From positions 314,250-378,249 of the forward strand of contig NZ_MORL01000004.1 in assembly GCF_001870735.1 (NCBI RefSeq): a DNA stretch of 64,000 nucleotides, given 5' to 3'. Positions 26,593 through 35,912 of the stretch are shown piece by piece. The notes beneath the pieces are model-generated. The model made no database searches and had not been told where the DNA came from. It saw only the letters and a program-made list of their open reading frames with translations. The stretch's first letter is position 1; every line of letters begins with the position of its first letter. Source of the stretch: Arsenicibacter rosenii (GTDB lineage: Bacteria; Bacteroidota; Bacteroidia; Cytophagales; Spirosomataceae). The position numbers and the translations under genes are program-made.

Positions 26593-29500
26593 ATGCGTAA
26601 GGTTTATTTCTGGATTTGCTGCTTACTATGCGCCCTCAGCCTGACTGCTCATGCACAACAGGTTATGCTACAGGGGTTTTACTGGGATTACCCTAAAACA
26701 GGTCAGGGCTTCAATTGGTCAGATACCTTGCGCCTGAAAGCGCAGAAACTAGGACAGGCTGGCTTTACCCACGTATGGTATCCACCGTTTGCCGGAAATG
26801 GCAACAAAAGCGGTGGATACGATCCGAAAGATCTGTTTATCGGTAACTCGCAGACCTCACTGGGCACACTTCCACAAATTACGGCAATGGTTAACTCGTT
26901 TACTACCAACGGCATTACGCCCGTGGCCGACATGGTATATAACCACCGTGACGGCGGACGGCCCGAAAATAACCCTGCCGTTAAGGAGTATATGCTGAAC
27001 TACGCCGGTGCCAATAATGGCAGCTGCAATTATGGTGATAATAACACCACGCAAACAACCACCTACAAGCAGCCGTTTCCCTCCGACCGTGTCAGAATGG
27101 TTGTGCCCGTTGGCGGATCAACCGGCCTTGGGGCAGGGCACTATTACATCAACATCAACTCACGGTCAGGCGGTTATGTAGGACAGCGGTATCTGTTGTA
27201 CATCACGACCAACAAAGCAGGCGGCGGCTCGGCCTGGGATTTTGCCAATGGCTGTAGCGCCTCTTCCTCTGCAACGTCTGTCAACGCCCCTAATGGCACC
27301 TATCCAGCCAGTCTGCGGCAGGGCTACTGGGTGGAAATGAACAACAACAAAACTGAGTTTGATCTGAACCTGCAAGCCGCTGATTTTAATGCCGACGGCG
27401 ACAGTTTGTTTATCCAGGCAGTCAACCTGTGCGGCAACTACACCGACCACCGCATCTGGAAAATATGGTATGGCGCCGGCAACTACGACATTGCGGATCA
27501 GGGGGCTCAGAACGGCACCAACTATAAACTTCTGTTCCAGACCTATACCGATTTTACCGGCTTACCCAGCAAACGAGGTGGTCTCAACTGGAACGCGTTC
27601 CGCCCCAACTGGAACGCCCAGAACATAGCCGCTACCAACGGCAGCGGCTACCACGACACCAGCAAGGGCGGGTATGGCTTTGGCGGCGCTACCGGCACCT
27701 GTCTCGGCCCGGCCTGGAGTCAGCAAAGTATGGACTATTTTAACGACTACGATCACTCGCAGTCGAGCGGGCGCGATACCTTGATTGCCTGGACAAAGTG
27801 GGCCTACGATCAGCTGGGATCTAAAGGGTTGCGGATGGATGCCGTTAAGCACTTTGACCCTAAGTTCGTTGCCGATATGCTCAGCAGCATGTACAACAGC
27901 GGCCGCGTCCCCAACCTGGTTGTTGGCGAATGGTACGGCGAAAACCTGAACGAACTGCAAGGCTGGGTCAACAACGTCTCCACCCACCTGAACCTGCTCA
28001 ACCCGTCGGCGGCCAGTGCTATTCCGGTTAAGGTGTTTGACTTTTCGCTGCGCCGCGCCCTGAAAGATGCGATTGACAACGGGGCCAATGCGCGGCAGGT
28101 CTATTTCTCCGGCTTGCGGGATGGTAAAGGCATGTCGGGTTTCAACATCGTAACTTTCCTCAATAACCACGATTTCCGGTCATCGAACCAGTCTTACGGC
28201 GATGCCCTGGTACACACTAACCCCATACTCGGGTATGCTTACCTGCTGACAAATAACCAGCTTGGGGTTCCTTCGGTCTTCTACCCTGATTACTACGGGT
28301 ATCCGGCCCGGAATACAACCTTTGGCTCCGACACCTATCCATTCGATTATCATCCGGCCGGGTTAAGTCCGATGAAGAAGGAGATTGATCAGTTAATGCT
28401 GGTGTTAAAAAAATACATCACCGGCGCACAGGGTGTAAGTTACCTCAACCACTATGGCGGAACCGGCAACGCACCCGCTTCACCAACCAACTTCATCAGC
28501 GGCGATTACAACCGGTGTCTGATTTATCAGCTGAACGGAACCGGCGCCGCCGGTGGTAAAGACGTTATTGTGGCCATCAACTTCGATTCGAACCCGTTAA
28601 AGGTTGATCATGCCATTGCCACACAAAACGGCATCGGGAACGGTACCCGTTTTCTGGATGTGCTGGGTCGCTCGGCCTTTCCGTTTGGCGTGGTCGACGG
28701 CCAAAACCGGATGTATATCGAACTGCCGGCGAAAAGCTATTCGGTTTGGGTAAGGGATGCGACTCCCCTATCAGCAACGCTGGCATCCGCTCCGGCCAAC
28801 GGTACGATCTGCCCTGGCCAGTCTGCTACATTGACCATTAACGCCGTTGGCGGAACGGCTCCTTACAGCTACTCGTTCTCATCGAACGCTACGGCCACGG
28901 GCAGCAGCAGTGTGGTATCGGCTACGGCAAGCGGAACCTACTCCGTTACGGTCACGGATGCCCTCGGCTTAACAACCATTGCTTCGGTGGTTATTGCTCA
29001 ATATAGCGTATCGTCTCTGGTCGTAAGCAACAACACCCCAATCTGTGCGGGTACACCGGTGAGCCTGTCGGCCACTACCGGATTCAGCAGCTACACGTTT
29101 TCCGGTAACAGCATGACGACCAGTGACAGTAGCCCTGTTCTTTCCCTGACTCTGACAGCAGGCACTTACGCCTATACCGTCACAGCAACGGACGCCAATG
29201 GTTGTACGGCCATCAGTAATGCATCTTCTGTCACGGTCAACGCCCTTCCGGTTACCTCGCTGAGCGCCGTTGGCAGTGGCCTGATAACCTGTGCCGGTCC
29301 GGCGACCCTGGTTGCTTCCGGAGCCAGCAGTTATACACTTGCAGGCCCTGATAATTACAGTCTGGCGCAAAACACAACGGACTTCATTGTTACTTCGGCA
29401 GGCGTTTACACGTTGACGGGTCAGAATACCGCAGCTTGCCTAACCAGCGCAACGCTGACGGTTTCCGCCGATCAGGGCGCCCCAACGGTCAGCATCAGCC

Positions 29501-30849
29501 CGTCTGCCCTCACCCTGACCTGCGCCAGCCCGACGGCCTCGCTGTCGGTCAACGGAACGGGCAACATTCGGTGGGACAACGCCTCTACGGACATCACCCG
29601 CACCGTCAGCACGTCGGGCACCTACTCGGTTACGCTGACCGCCGCTAATGGATGCACCAACACCGCCAGCCTGACGGTTTCCGCCGATCAGGGCGCCCCA
29701 ACGGTCAGCATCAGCCCGTCTGCCCTCACCCTGACCTGCGCCAGCCCGACGGCCTCGCTGTCGGTCAACGGAACGGGCAACATTCGGTGGGACAACGCCA
29801 CTACGGACATCACCCGCACCGTCAGCACGTCGGGCACCTACTCGGTTACGCTGACCGCCGCCAACGGATGCACCAACACCGCCAGCATTCAGGTCGCTGA
29901 AGATAAAACGCCTCCTGTCGCAGGTATTTCCGGCAGTACATCACTCTGCACCGGTCAGTCGATAACCTTAACCGCTACCGGCTCCGGCACGTACCGCTGG
30001 GAGGACAACTCTACCAGTCCGACACGTACGGTTTCGCCATCGGCAGGCACCACTTACAGTGTTACGCTAACCGGCACAAACGGATGTACAGCCACAGCAA
30101 ACCAAAGCGTCAGCGTTACGGCACCGCCGGTTGTCAGCATTACACCGGCCACTATAACCGTTGCCGCTGGACAAAATGTAACCCTGTCGGCCGCCACTGC
30201 CAACAGCTATCTGTGGTCAACCCAGGCAATGACACCACAGATTTCGGTATCATCAGCCACGGCCGGCTCAGCAACCTATTCGGTAACAGGCACATCGTCC
30301 GGTTGTTCGGCCACGGCTACCGCTACTGTCTCCTATACCGGCACACCGCCCTGCAACCGGGCAGCCGCATTACAGGTAAGCCAAAGCGGCTGGATGTGTA
30401 ACGGCAGCGGACTGGTTTCACTGTCGGCTACCGGACCCGGAAGCTACACGCTGACCGGCCCGGGCGGAACGCAGCCGATGCCGGGCGGAATCGCTACCGT
30501 AAGTCAGGCCGGTACCTATACCATTGCGACGTTGAATGGCGGCTGTCTGGAAACCAGCACCATCACCGTTGCACCAACAACACAGTCTCCGGTAGTATCC
30601 AGCCTGACGCTGAGCAGTCCGTTGACCAGTAATACCTGCGCCGTCAAAATCACAGGTTTAGCCACCGGGACCAACTTCGTTTTCAGGGGCCCGAATGACT
30701 ATGTATTCAGCAATGTTTACCGCGTGCCGGTAAGCACAACAGCGTTTGCACTGAATGTTCGTAAGCCGGGCACATACTGGCTTACCACCTACCTCGGCGG
30801 CTGTTCGGTTACCAATTCCATTGTGGTTACCGGAACCGCTTGTCCATAA
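26593..30849 (+). CDS. Large secreted GH13 alpha-amylase with Ig-like repeats
   Basis: 1418 residues. Signal peptide 1-21 (cleavage at AHAQ). The GH13 barrel covers about 22-710 with QVMLQGFYWDYP at the start, a long inserted B domain (about 150-270), and catalytic Asp416 (LRMDAVKHF), Glu446 (VVGEWYGEN) and Asp527 (NNHDFRSS). From about 715 there are 70-80-residue Ser/Thr-rich Ig-like modules; two (29455-29886) are near-identical. The final 85 residues match the C-terminus of the 11990-13717 protein instead of a T9SS tail. It has its own terminator upstream and a TAACTTTA box at 26578, so it may be transcribed separately from susCDE. Confidence 0.9.
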   Translation: MRKVYFWICCLLCALSLTAHAQQVMLQGFYWDYPKTGQGFNWSDTLRLKAQKLGQAGFTHVWYPPFAGNGNKSGGYDPKDLFIGNSQTSLGTLPQITAMVNSFTTNGITPVADMVYNHRDGGRPENNPAVKEYMLNYAGANNGSCNYGDNNTTQTTTYKQPFPSDRVRMVVPVGGSTGLGAGHYYININSRSGGYVGQRYLLYITTNKAGGGSAWDFANGCSASSSATSVNAPNGTYPASLRQGYWVEMNNNKTEFDLNLQAADFNADGDSLFIQAVNLCGNYTDHRIWKIWYGAGNYDIADQGAQNGTNYKLLFQTYTDFTGLPSKRGGLNWNAFRPNWNAQNIAATNGSGYHDTSKGGYGFGGATGTCLGPAWSQQSMDYFNDYDHSQSSGRDTLIAWTKWAYDQLGSKGLRMDAVKHFDPKFVADMLSSMYNSGRVPNLVVGEWYGENLNELQGWVNNVSTHLNLLNPSAASAIPVKVFDFSLRRALKDAIDNGANARQVYFSGLRDGKGMSGFNIVTFLNNHDFRSSNQSYGDALVHTNPILGYAYLLTNNQLGVPSVFYPDYYGYPARNTTFGSDTYPFDYHPAGLSPMKKEIDQLMLVLKKYITGAQGVSYLNHYGGTGNAPASPTNFISGDYNRCLIYQLNGTGAAGGKDVIVAINFDSNPLKVDHAIATQNGIGNGTRFLDVLGRSAFPFGVVDGQNRMYIELPAKSYSVWVRDATPLSATLASAPANGTICPGQSATLTINAVGGTAPYSYSFSSNATATGSSSVVSATASGTYSVTVTDALGLTTIASVVIAQYSVSSLVVSNNTPICAGTPVSLSATTGFSSYTFSGNSMTTSDSSPVLSLTLTAGTYAYTVTATDANGCTAISNASSVTVNALPVTSLSAVGSGLITCAGPATLVASGASSYTLAGPDNYSLAQNTTDFIVTSAGVYTLTGQNTAACLTSATLTVSADQGAPTVSISPSALTLTCASPTASLSVNGTGNIRWDNASTDITRTVSTSGTYSVTLTAANGCTNTASLTVSADQGAPTVSISPSALTLTCASPTASLSVNGTGNIRWDNATTDITRTVSTSGTYSVTLTAANGCTNTASIQVAEDKTPPVAGISGSTSLCTGQSITLTATGSGTYRWEDNSTSPTRTVSPSAGTTYSVTLTGTNGCTATANQSVSVTAPPVVSITPATITVAAGQNVTLSAATANSYLWSTQAMTPQISVSSATAGSATYSVTGTSSGCSATATATVSYTGTPPCNRAAALQVSQSGWMCNGSGLVSLSATGPGSYTLTGPGGTQPMPGGIATVSQAGTYTIATLNGGCLETSTITVAPTTQSPVVSSLTLSSPLTSNTCAVKITGLATGTNFVFRGPNDYVFSNVYRVPVSTTAFALNVRKPGTYWLTTYLGGCSVTNSIVVTGTACP
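29455..29886 (+). repeat. Tandem duplication of a 216-base Ig-module segment
   Basis: 29455-29670 and 29671-29886 are direct repeats of 216 bases (72 codons) differing at three positions (29584/29800, 29646/29862, 29649/29865). The reading frame is kept. This is a recent module duplication inside the amylase gene. Confidence 0.95.
30595..30849 (+). other. C-terminal domain shared with the Ig-like surface protein (copy 2)
   Basis: Last 85 codons of the large amylase. Shared residues include SSP, TC.VK, F.F.GPN.Y.F.NVYR, PGTY.LT, G.C and a terminal VTGTAC. Confidence 0.75.
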
Positions 30850-30856
30850 CGAACCG

Positions 30857-30890
30857 GCAGTCCGGCTCCCTAACCGGGCTGCTTTTTTTT
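30857..30890 (+). terminator. Terminator of the large amylase gene
   Basis: GCAGTCCGG / CCGGGCTGC hairpin (one G-U pair) followed by eight T residues, ending only eight bases before the next ATG. Confidence 0.88.
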
Positions 30891-30897
30891 ACTTTGT

Positions 30898-32445
30898 ATG
30901 AAACGATTCATTCTCTCTCTCTTTACCAGCGCCCTGGCCATTGGTCAGGCGGCTTACGCACAACCTAAAACGCCTAAGGTTTGCTACGAGATTTTCGTCC
31001 GCTCCTTTGCCGACTCCAACGGTGACGGTCTGGGCGATCTTAACGGCATCACTGCCAAACTGGATTATCTGAAAAACCTGGGAGTGGATGCCCTCTGGCT
31101 GACTCCGATCAGTAAATCGCCTTCGTATCACAAGTACGATGTCGTTGATTACAAATCCATTGATCCGGAATATGGTACCCTGGAGGATTACAAGCGGCTG
31201 ATTCAGGAGGCCCACAAACGGGGTATTCTGGTATTCAAAGACTTTGTCATTAACCATTCGAGCAGTGAGCATCCGTGGTTTGTGTCGGCCAAAAGCGCAA
31301 AAACAAGTCCGTACCGCAACTACTACAACTGGCTGCCGCCTAAAACCATTGACTCGCTGGGGATCGCTACGCGCGAAGCTGCCGGTGGTTCATGGGAGCT
31401 TACCCCATGGCATTTTGCCAACAAGGGTGACGACGAAAAATATTACGGCCTCTTCACAGGAATGATGCCTGATCTGAATTACGACAACCCGCAACTCCGG
31501 AAAGAAATCTACGAAATCGGTAAGTGGTGGCTGCGCGACATCGGCGTCGACGGCTTCCGGCTCGATGCGGCCAAGCATATTTACCCGGATTGGGAGGCCC
31601 CGAAATCACATGCGTTCTGGCAGGAGTTTTACAAGGAAATGGCCAGTGTAAAACCGGAAGTGTACCTGATCGGTGAGGTCTGGACAACACCCGACAAAGT
31701 AGCCCCTTACTTCAAAGGATTACCGGCCAATTTTAATATTGACGCGCACCTGAAACTGCACGACATCCTGAAAACCGGCAACGAACACGGTTTCGTTAAA
31801 AAGCTGATCAGTGATTACAAAACGTATGCGGCGGCTAACCCGAACTTTATCGACGCCCCGATTCTGAGTAACCACGACGGAACGCGGATCGGAACGGTGA
31901 TCGGCGGCGACATCAACAAGATGAAGGCGGCCGCTAACCTGCTGCTCACCCTGCCGGGCGAACCCTATCTGTACTACGGCGAAGAAATCGGGATGCTGGG
32001 CGAAAAACCGGATGAATTCCTCCGTGAACCATTCCTGTGGACGGCTCAGGCCACTGACAAAAGCCGGCCAACCTGGGAAAAACCCCGCTTCTCGACCGAT
32101 CAGACCGTACGGCCGCTGAGCGTTCAGCAGGCCGATCCGAACTCACTGTACAATCACTATAAAAAGCTGATTGCCTTCCGGAAAAGCCAGCCGGCACTGG
32201 TACAGGTGACGCCGGTCAATCTGGAAGAATCCGGAATTGATCAGGATGGCATTCTGTCATTTATCCGGCCGCATCAGCAAGGGAATCTGGTTGTGATTCA
32301 GAATCTGACCGGCGAAATGAAGACCATTCCATTCTCTTCTACAACTAAATCATACAAAAAGGTGTTATTTCGGACAAATTCGGCCAACGTCGTCAATGGT
32401 GCGCTGCAGTTAGGCGCGTATGGCATGGCGGTTTTAGCGAAATAA
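30898..32445 (+). CDS. Exported GH13 alpha-glucan hydrolase (oligo-alpha-glucosidase / amylase type)
   Basis: 515 residues with a signal peptide (LSLFTSALAIGQAAYAQ), so probably periplasmic or surface-exposed. GH13 signatures: YEIFVRSFADSNGDGLGDL, catalytic Asp223 (GFRLDAAKHIYPDW), Glu260 (LIGEVWT) and Asp327 (LSNHDGTR). The Ca-binding-like DSNGDGLGDL loop favours alpha-1,4-glucosidase or SusG/SusA-like activity. The next gene is a close paralogue 15 bases downstream, so the two probably form an operon. The ATG overlaps the tail of the preceding terminator region, so its promoter is unclear. Confidence 0.9.
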   Translation: MKRFILSLFTSALAIGQAAYAQPKTPKVCYEIFVRSFADSNGDGLGDLNGITAKLDYLKNLGVDALWLTPISKSPSYHKYDVVDYKSIDPEYGTLEDYKRLIQEAHKRGILVFKDFVINHSSSEHPWFVSAKSAKTSPYRNYYNWLPPKTIDSLGIATREAAGGSWELTPWHFANKGDDEKYYGLFTGMMPDLNYDNPQLRKEIYEIGKWWLRDIGVDGFRLDAAKHIYPDWEAPKSHAFWQEFYKEMASVKPEVYLIGEVWTTPDKVAPYFKGLPANFNIDAHLKLHDILKTGNEHGFVKKLISDYKTYAAANPNFIDAPILSNHDGTRIGTVIGGDINKMKAAANLLLTLPGEPYLYYGEEIGMLGEKPDEFLREPFLWTAQATDKSRPTWEKPRFSTDQTVRPLSVQQADPNSLYNHYKKLIAFRKSQPALVQVTPVNLEESGIDQDGILSFIRPHQQGNLVVIQNLTGEMKTIPFSSTTKSYKKVLFRTNSANVVNGALQLGAYGMAVLAK

Positions 32446-32460
32446 GTTCAGAAAACACCT

Positions 32461-33984
32461 ATGACAACCAGTAATGTATCCGTTACGGCGGCCAGAATGG
32501 GCCATACCGGCGTTCACTATGAGATTTTTGTCCGTGCCTTTGCCGACTCTAACGGCGACTCCATTGGCGACCTGAATGGCGTAACGGCCAACCTCGATTA
32601 CCTGAAAGACCTGGGCGTAGCGGCTATCTGGCTGATGCCGGTAAACCCGTCACCATCGTATCATAAATACGATGTGGTCGATTATTACGGCATTGATCCC
32701 GAATACGGCACCCTGGAGGATTTCAAACGATTGGTACAGGAGGCCCATCGCCGGGGCATAAAGGTAATCATGGATTTTGTGATTAATCACACAAGCCGGC
32801 AGCACCCGTGGTTTCTGGAAGCCTGTAAAGGTCCCGATAATCCGTATTGGGATTGGTATGTCTGGATGACGCCGAAGCAAATCAAAGACCTGAACATTGC
32901 CACCCGCGAAATTACGGCCGACTCGCAGGAGAAAAATCCGTGGCACAAAGTGCCGAAATCGGCCTATGACGAGCGGTACTATGCCCTGTTCTGGAGCGGG
33001 ATGCCCGATCTGAATTACGACAACCCGAACGTCCGGCGCGAAATCTATAAAGCAGGAAAATACTGGCTGGGCGAAATCGGGGTCGACGGATTCCGGCTTG
33101 ATGCGGCCCGCCATATCTACCCGGACTGGGAAGAACCCAAGAACCACGCGTTCTGGGAAGAGTTCCGGCAGGAAATGGAATCGGTAAAACCGGATGTATA
33201 CCTGATTGGCGAAGTATGGACCCGTCCCGAACGGATTGCGCCCTATTTCCGGGGGCTGCATGCCAATTTCAACTTTGACCTTCAGCTGGCACTGGTCGAA
33301 ATCATCCGCAACGAGGCAGATACCGAATCCATCATTCCGTACCTCAACGATGTACATGCCGCATTCAGCAACGTCAATCCGCAGTTTATCGACGCCCTGA
33401 TTCTGTCGAACCACGATCAGGAACGGATTGGTTCTTCGCTGAACGGTAATATTGACCACCTGAAAGTCGGGGCCAACCTGCTCATGACCTTGCCGGGCAA
33501 CCCATACATGTATTATGGCGAGGAAATCGGGATGCTCGGGCCCAAGCCTGACGAATACATCCGGGAACCCTTTATCTGGGACATCGGGAAAAACGACCGC
33601 CAACGGGCCCGCTGGCGGAAAGCCCGCTACTCAACGAGCCGGACGGTGCGGCCGCTGACCCGGCAAAAGAAAGACCCGAATTCGCTCTATCACCACTACC
33701 GGCGGTTTATTCATTTCCGGAATCAGCATCCGGTACTGAACGACAACCTGAGCCGGCTCGAACACGCAGGCATCCGGCAGGATGGCATCGTGTCGTTTAT
33801 CCGCTGCTCAAACGGGCAGCGTCTGCTGGTGGTGCAGAATCTGACCGGAAAAGCGATTGACGTAGTTTTTTCGCCGACCGAAGCCGAACTCAATACGATT
33901 ATTTTCCAAACAATAGAGGGCACATCACTGGCCGACGGTATACTCAGGTTACCGGCTTACGGCTGTGCCCTTCTCGAAGCCTGA
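32461..33984 (+). CDS. Cytoplasmic GH13 alpha-glucosidase-type enzyme
   Basis: 507 residues, similar to the preceding gene over its whole length but without a signal peptide, so it should act in the cytoplasm on imported maltodextrin. Catalytic residues are Asp214 (GFRLDAARHIYPDW), Glu251 (LIGEVWTRP) and Asp319 (LSNHDQER), with the GH13 start YEIFVRAFADSNGDSIGDL. The paralogue pair gives one exported and one internal form. A strong terminator closes the locus. The exact linkage specificity is not readable. Confidence 0.9.
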   Translation: MTTSNVSVTAARMGHTGVHYEIFVRAFADSNGDSIGDLNGVTANLDYLKDLGVAAIWLMPVNPSPSYHKYDVVDYYGIDPEYGTLEDFKRLVQEAHRRGIKVIMDFVINHTSRQHPWFLEACKGPDNPYWDWYVWMTPKQIKDLNIATREITADSQEKNPWHKVPKSAYDERYYALFWSGMPDLNYDNPNVRREIYKAGKYWLGEIGVDGFRLDAARHIYPDWEEPKNHAFWEEFRQEMESVKPDVYLIGEVWTRPERIAPYFRGLHANFNFDLQLALVEIIRNEADTESIIPYLNDVHAAFSNVNPQFIDALILSNHDQERIGSSLNGNIDHLKVGANLLMTLPGNPYMYYGEEIGMLGPKPDEYIREPFIWDIGKNDRQRARWRKARYSTSRTVRPLTRQKKDPNSLYHHYRRFIHFRNQHPVLNDNLSRLEHAGIRQDGIVSFIRCSNGQRLLVVQNLTGKAIDVVFSPTEAELNTIIFQTIEGTSLADGILRLPAYGCALLEA

Positions 33985-33987
33985 TCA

Positions 33988-34022
33988 AACGCCCCCGTTT
34001 CAGACGGGGGCGTTATTGTTTC
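33988..34022 (+). terminator. Terminator at the end of the starch locus
   Basis: AACGCCCCCGT / ACGGGGGCGTT perfect 11-base stem with TTCAG loop and a T-rich tail. Confidence 0.93.
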
Positions 34023-34079
34023 CCCCGTCGCTCTCTGCCCGCTGCTCGTCAGCAATTTTCTACACTTCGTCGTTTCCCG

Positions 34080-34111
34080 ATTGTGGTTCGGTTGGTTAGC
34101 TGCCATCTTTG
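34080..34111 (+). promoter_or_regulatory. Promoter of the GIN-LytS-LytTR operon
   Basis: ATTG (34080-34083), 20-base spacer, CATCTTTG (34104-34111) resembles the -33/-7 pair of Bacteroidota housekeeping promoters, 24 bases before the ATG at 34135. Confidence 0.5.
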
Positions 34112-34134
34112 TATAACCAAAACGAACAACAAGC

Positions 34135-34908
34135 ATGAACGCAATCGCCGGTTCGATCCTCAGTATGGAACTGATGTCGACCAACCCTGCCAACCAGTAC
34201 TTTCAGATCGTCATTGTCTCCGTCGGGCTGCTTACACTCATTGCCACAATCTGGTGGCAGATCGACACGGCCTCGGAGGAAGAAAACAGCGAAACGGTCA
34301 CGATCAGCCCGTTCGATACCATTGATCTGTCCGGGGCATTGCATGTGCTGGTGCTGGCCAGCAACGATACCACCCTTAAACTACGGGGCAGCCGCAAAGC
34401 CTTGTCGTGGCTGCGTGTCCGGCAATATGGTCAGACCCTCAAGATTGGCAATCGCTTTTTCCTGAAGGCATGGGGGCACCATAAATCACTGTTTATCACC
34501 ATCACTACCCCTACGCTGCGGCATCTGGAAATCTCAGGCGCGAATGTGGTGCAGGTCAATGGCTTTACGGATCTGGCCTCGCTGGATATGAACATCACCG
34601 GCGCCTCCAACGTCTCGTTTGAAGGAACGGTCGGCTTTTTGAGCACGGAAATTACCGGGGCGTCGCGCCTTACCTTACAGGGAGCGGGGCAACACCTGAA
34701 CGCCGAAATCACCGGGGCGTCTTCACTCCATGCGCTGCATTATGCCGCCGAAATTGCCAGCCTTGAACTCGCCGGAGCCTGTTCGGCACGGGTAAAAGTC
34801 AGCCGGCAACTAACGGCCGAGCTGGCGGGTGCCAGCCGGGTACAGTATCAGGGTGAGCCGATGATGCATGTCAAATCGGCAGGGGCCAGTTCAGTAAGCC
34901 GCGTTTAA
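34135..34908 (+). CDS. Membrane-anchored GIN-domain (DUF2807) protein
   Basis: 257 residues. One transmembrane segment near residues 24-41 (IVIVSVGLLTLIATIWW), then a GIN-type beta-helix with repeated G-A-S turns (ITGASNVSF, ITGASRLTL, LAGASRVQY). GIN/head-GIN proteins are common in Bacteroidota; their role is unknown, perhaps in the envelope or adhesion. It is the first gene of a three-gene operon, 11 bases before the histidine kinase, so it may be the sensed component or an accessory of that system. Confidence 0.85.
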   Translation: MNAIAGSILSMELMSTNPANQYFQIVIVSVGLLTLIATIWWQIDTASEEENSETVTISPFDTIDLSGALHVLVLASNDTTLKLRGSRKALSWLRVRQYGQTLKIGNRFFLKAWGHHKSLFITITTPTLRHLEISGANVVQVNGFTDLASLDMNITGASNVSFEGTVGFLSTEITGASRLTLQGAGQHLNAEITGASSLHALHYAAEIASLELAGACSARVKVSRQLTAELAGASRVQYQGEPMMHVKSAGASSVSRV

Positions 34909-34919
34909 TTCCGGAACCT

Positions 34920-35912
34920 ATGCGCCGATTCGCGAAGCTTGTCATCCCCGCCGCCGGAGTCATTACCTTTCTGCTGCTGATCGAAACCCCGCTGCCGCTT
35001 CCAACACGGCTGCAAATCATTGGTCTGGTTTTACTGTCGGCCGTGATCATTTACCGGTCGCTGGCGTTGTCGATCAATTACCTGATCACCCGCTCGGCCG
35101 AACGCCTGACGCCTAAGCAGATCATTGCCAATATGGTTTCTTCCAGCGTTTTTCTGGCAGCGCTGATCGGCTCCTTTGCGACCATCACCTTTGAGTGGCT
35201 GATCGGGGTGCACCTGACGGCAATCGACTATGTCTATAACATCGGGCTGTTCAGCGTCATTGCGGCGGGGGTAACGGCCATTTACTCGCTCCGATCGTTT
35301 GTGCAGCGCTGGAAAAGCCTGTTGCTGATGGAAGAAGGGCTGAAACAAGCTGTACTGAAAGCCGAGTTTGAGTCGCTGAAAAATCAGGTAAATCCGCATT
35401 TCCTGTTCAATTCACTAAATATCCTGAGTGCGCTCATTCCTGAAGATCCGGCCAAATCGGTGCAGTTTGTGGAGCGGTTGTCGAAAGTATTCCGGTATAG
35501 CCTGCAACACGCTGATCAGAATACGGTCGAACTGGCCACTGAGCTCAAAGTTGCCGAATCATACCTGTTTATCAATCAGATGCGGTTTGGCGACAACTTT
35601 TCGTATGACTTCGATCTGCCGGATGCCGATAAACCAAAACGCATTGTCACCCAGGGCCTGCTAACCTTGCTGGAAAATGCCCTGAAACACAACGAATGCT
35701 CACGGGAGCGGCCGTTGCACATCCAGGTTAGCGCTGAGGAAGCGTACCTGATCATTACCAATAACTATCAACCCAAAGGCAAACTGGGGACTGACTCAAC
35801 AGGCATCGGCCTGAAGAACCTGCAGGACCGCTACGCCCGGCTGGCTGCCGACCGACCAGTCAGCATCAGTCAGACAGACACTGCTTTTATGGTAAAACTG
35901 CCACTACTATGA
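34920..35912 (+). CDS. LytS/YpdA-type sensor histidine kinase
   Basis: 330 residues. Four predicted membrane segments in the first 125 residues, with no separate sensor domain. The His-kinase dimerisation motif NQVNPHFLFNSLN has phospho-acceptor His160, and the ATPase region contains LLTLLENALKHN and STGIGLKNLQDRY. The stop overlaps the response regulator ATG by four bases (ATGA), indicating translational coupling. The signal is unknown; the adjacent GIN-domain protein is a candidate partner. Confidence 0.93.
   Translation: MRRFAKLVIPAAGVITFLLLIETPLPLPTRLQIIGLVLLSAVIIYRSLALSINYLITRSAERLTPKQIIANMVSSSVFLAALIGSFATITFEWLIGVHLTAIDYVYNIGLFSVIAAGVTAIYSLRSFVQRWKSLLLMEEGLKQAVLKAEFESLKNQVNPHFLFNSLNILSALIPEDPAKSVQFVERLSKVFRYSLQHADQNTVELATELKVAESYLFINQMRFGDNFSYDFDLPDADKPKRIVTQGLLTLLENALKHNECSRERPLHIQVSAEEAYLIITNNYQPKGKLGTDSTGIGLKNLQDRYARLAADRPVSISQTDTAFMVKLPLL

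Noticed and set aside
32650-33603. 317-residue minus-strand ORF in the cytoplasmic GH13 gene
   Set aside because: Antisense to conserved catalytic motifs; long only because of GC-rich codon usage.
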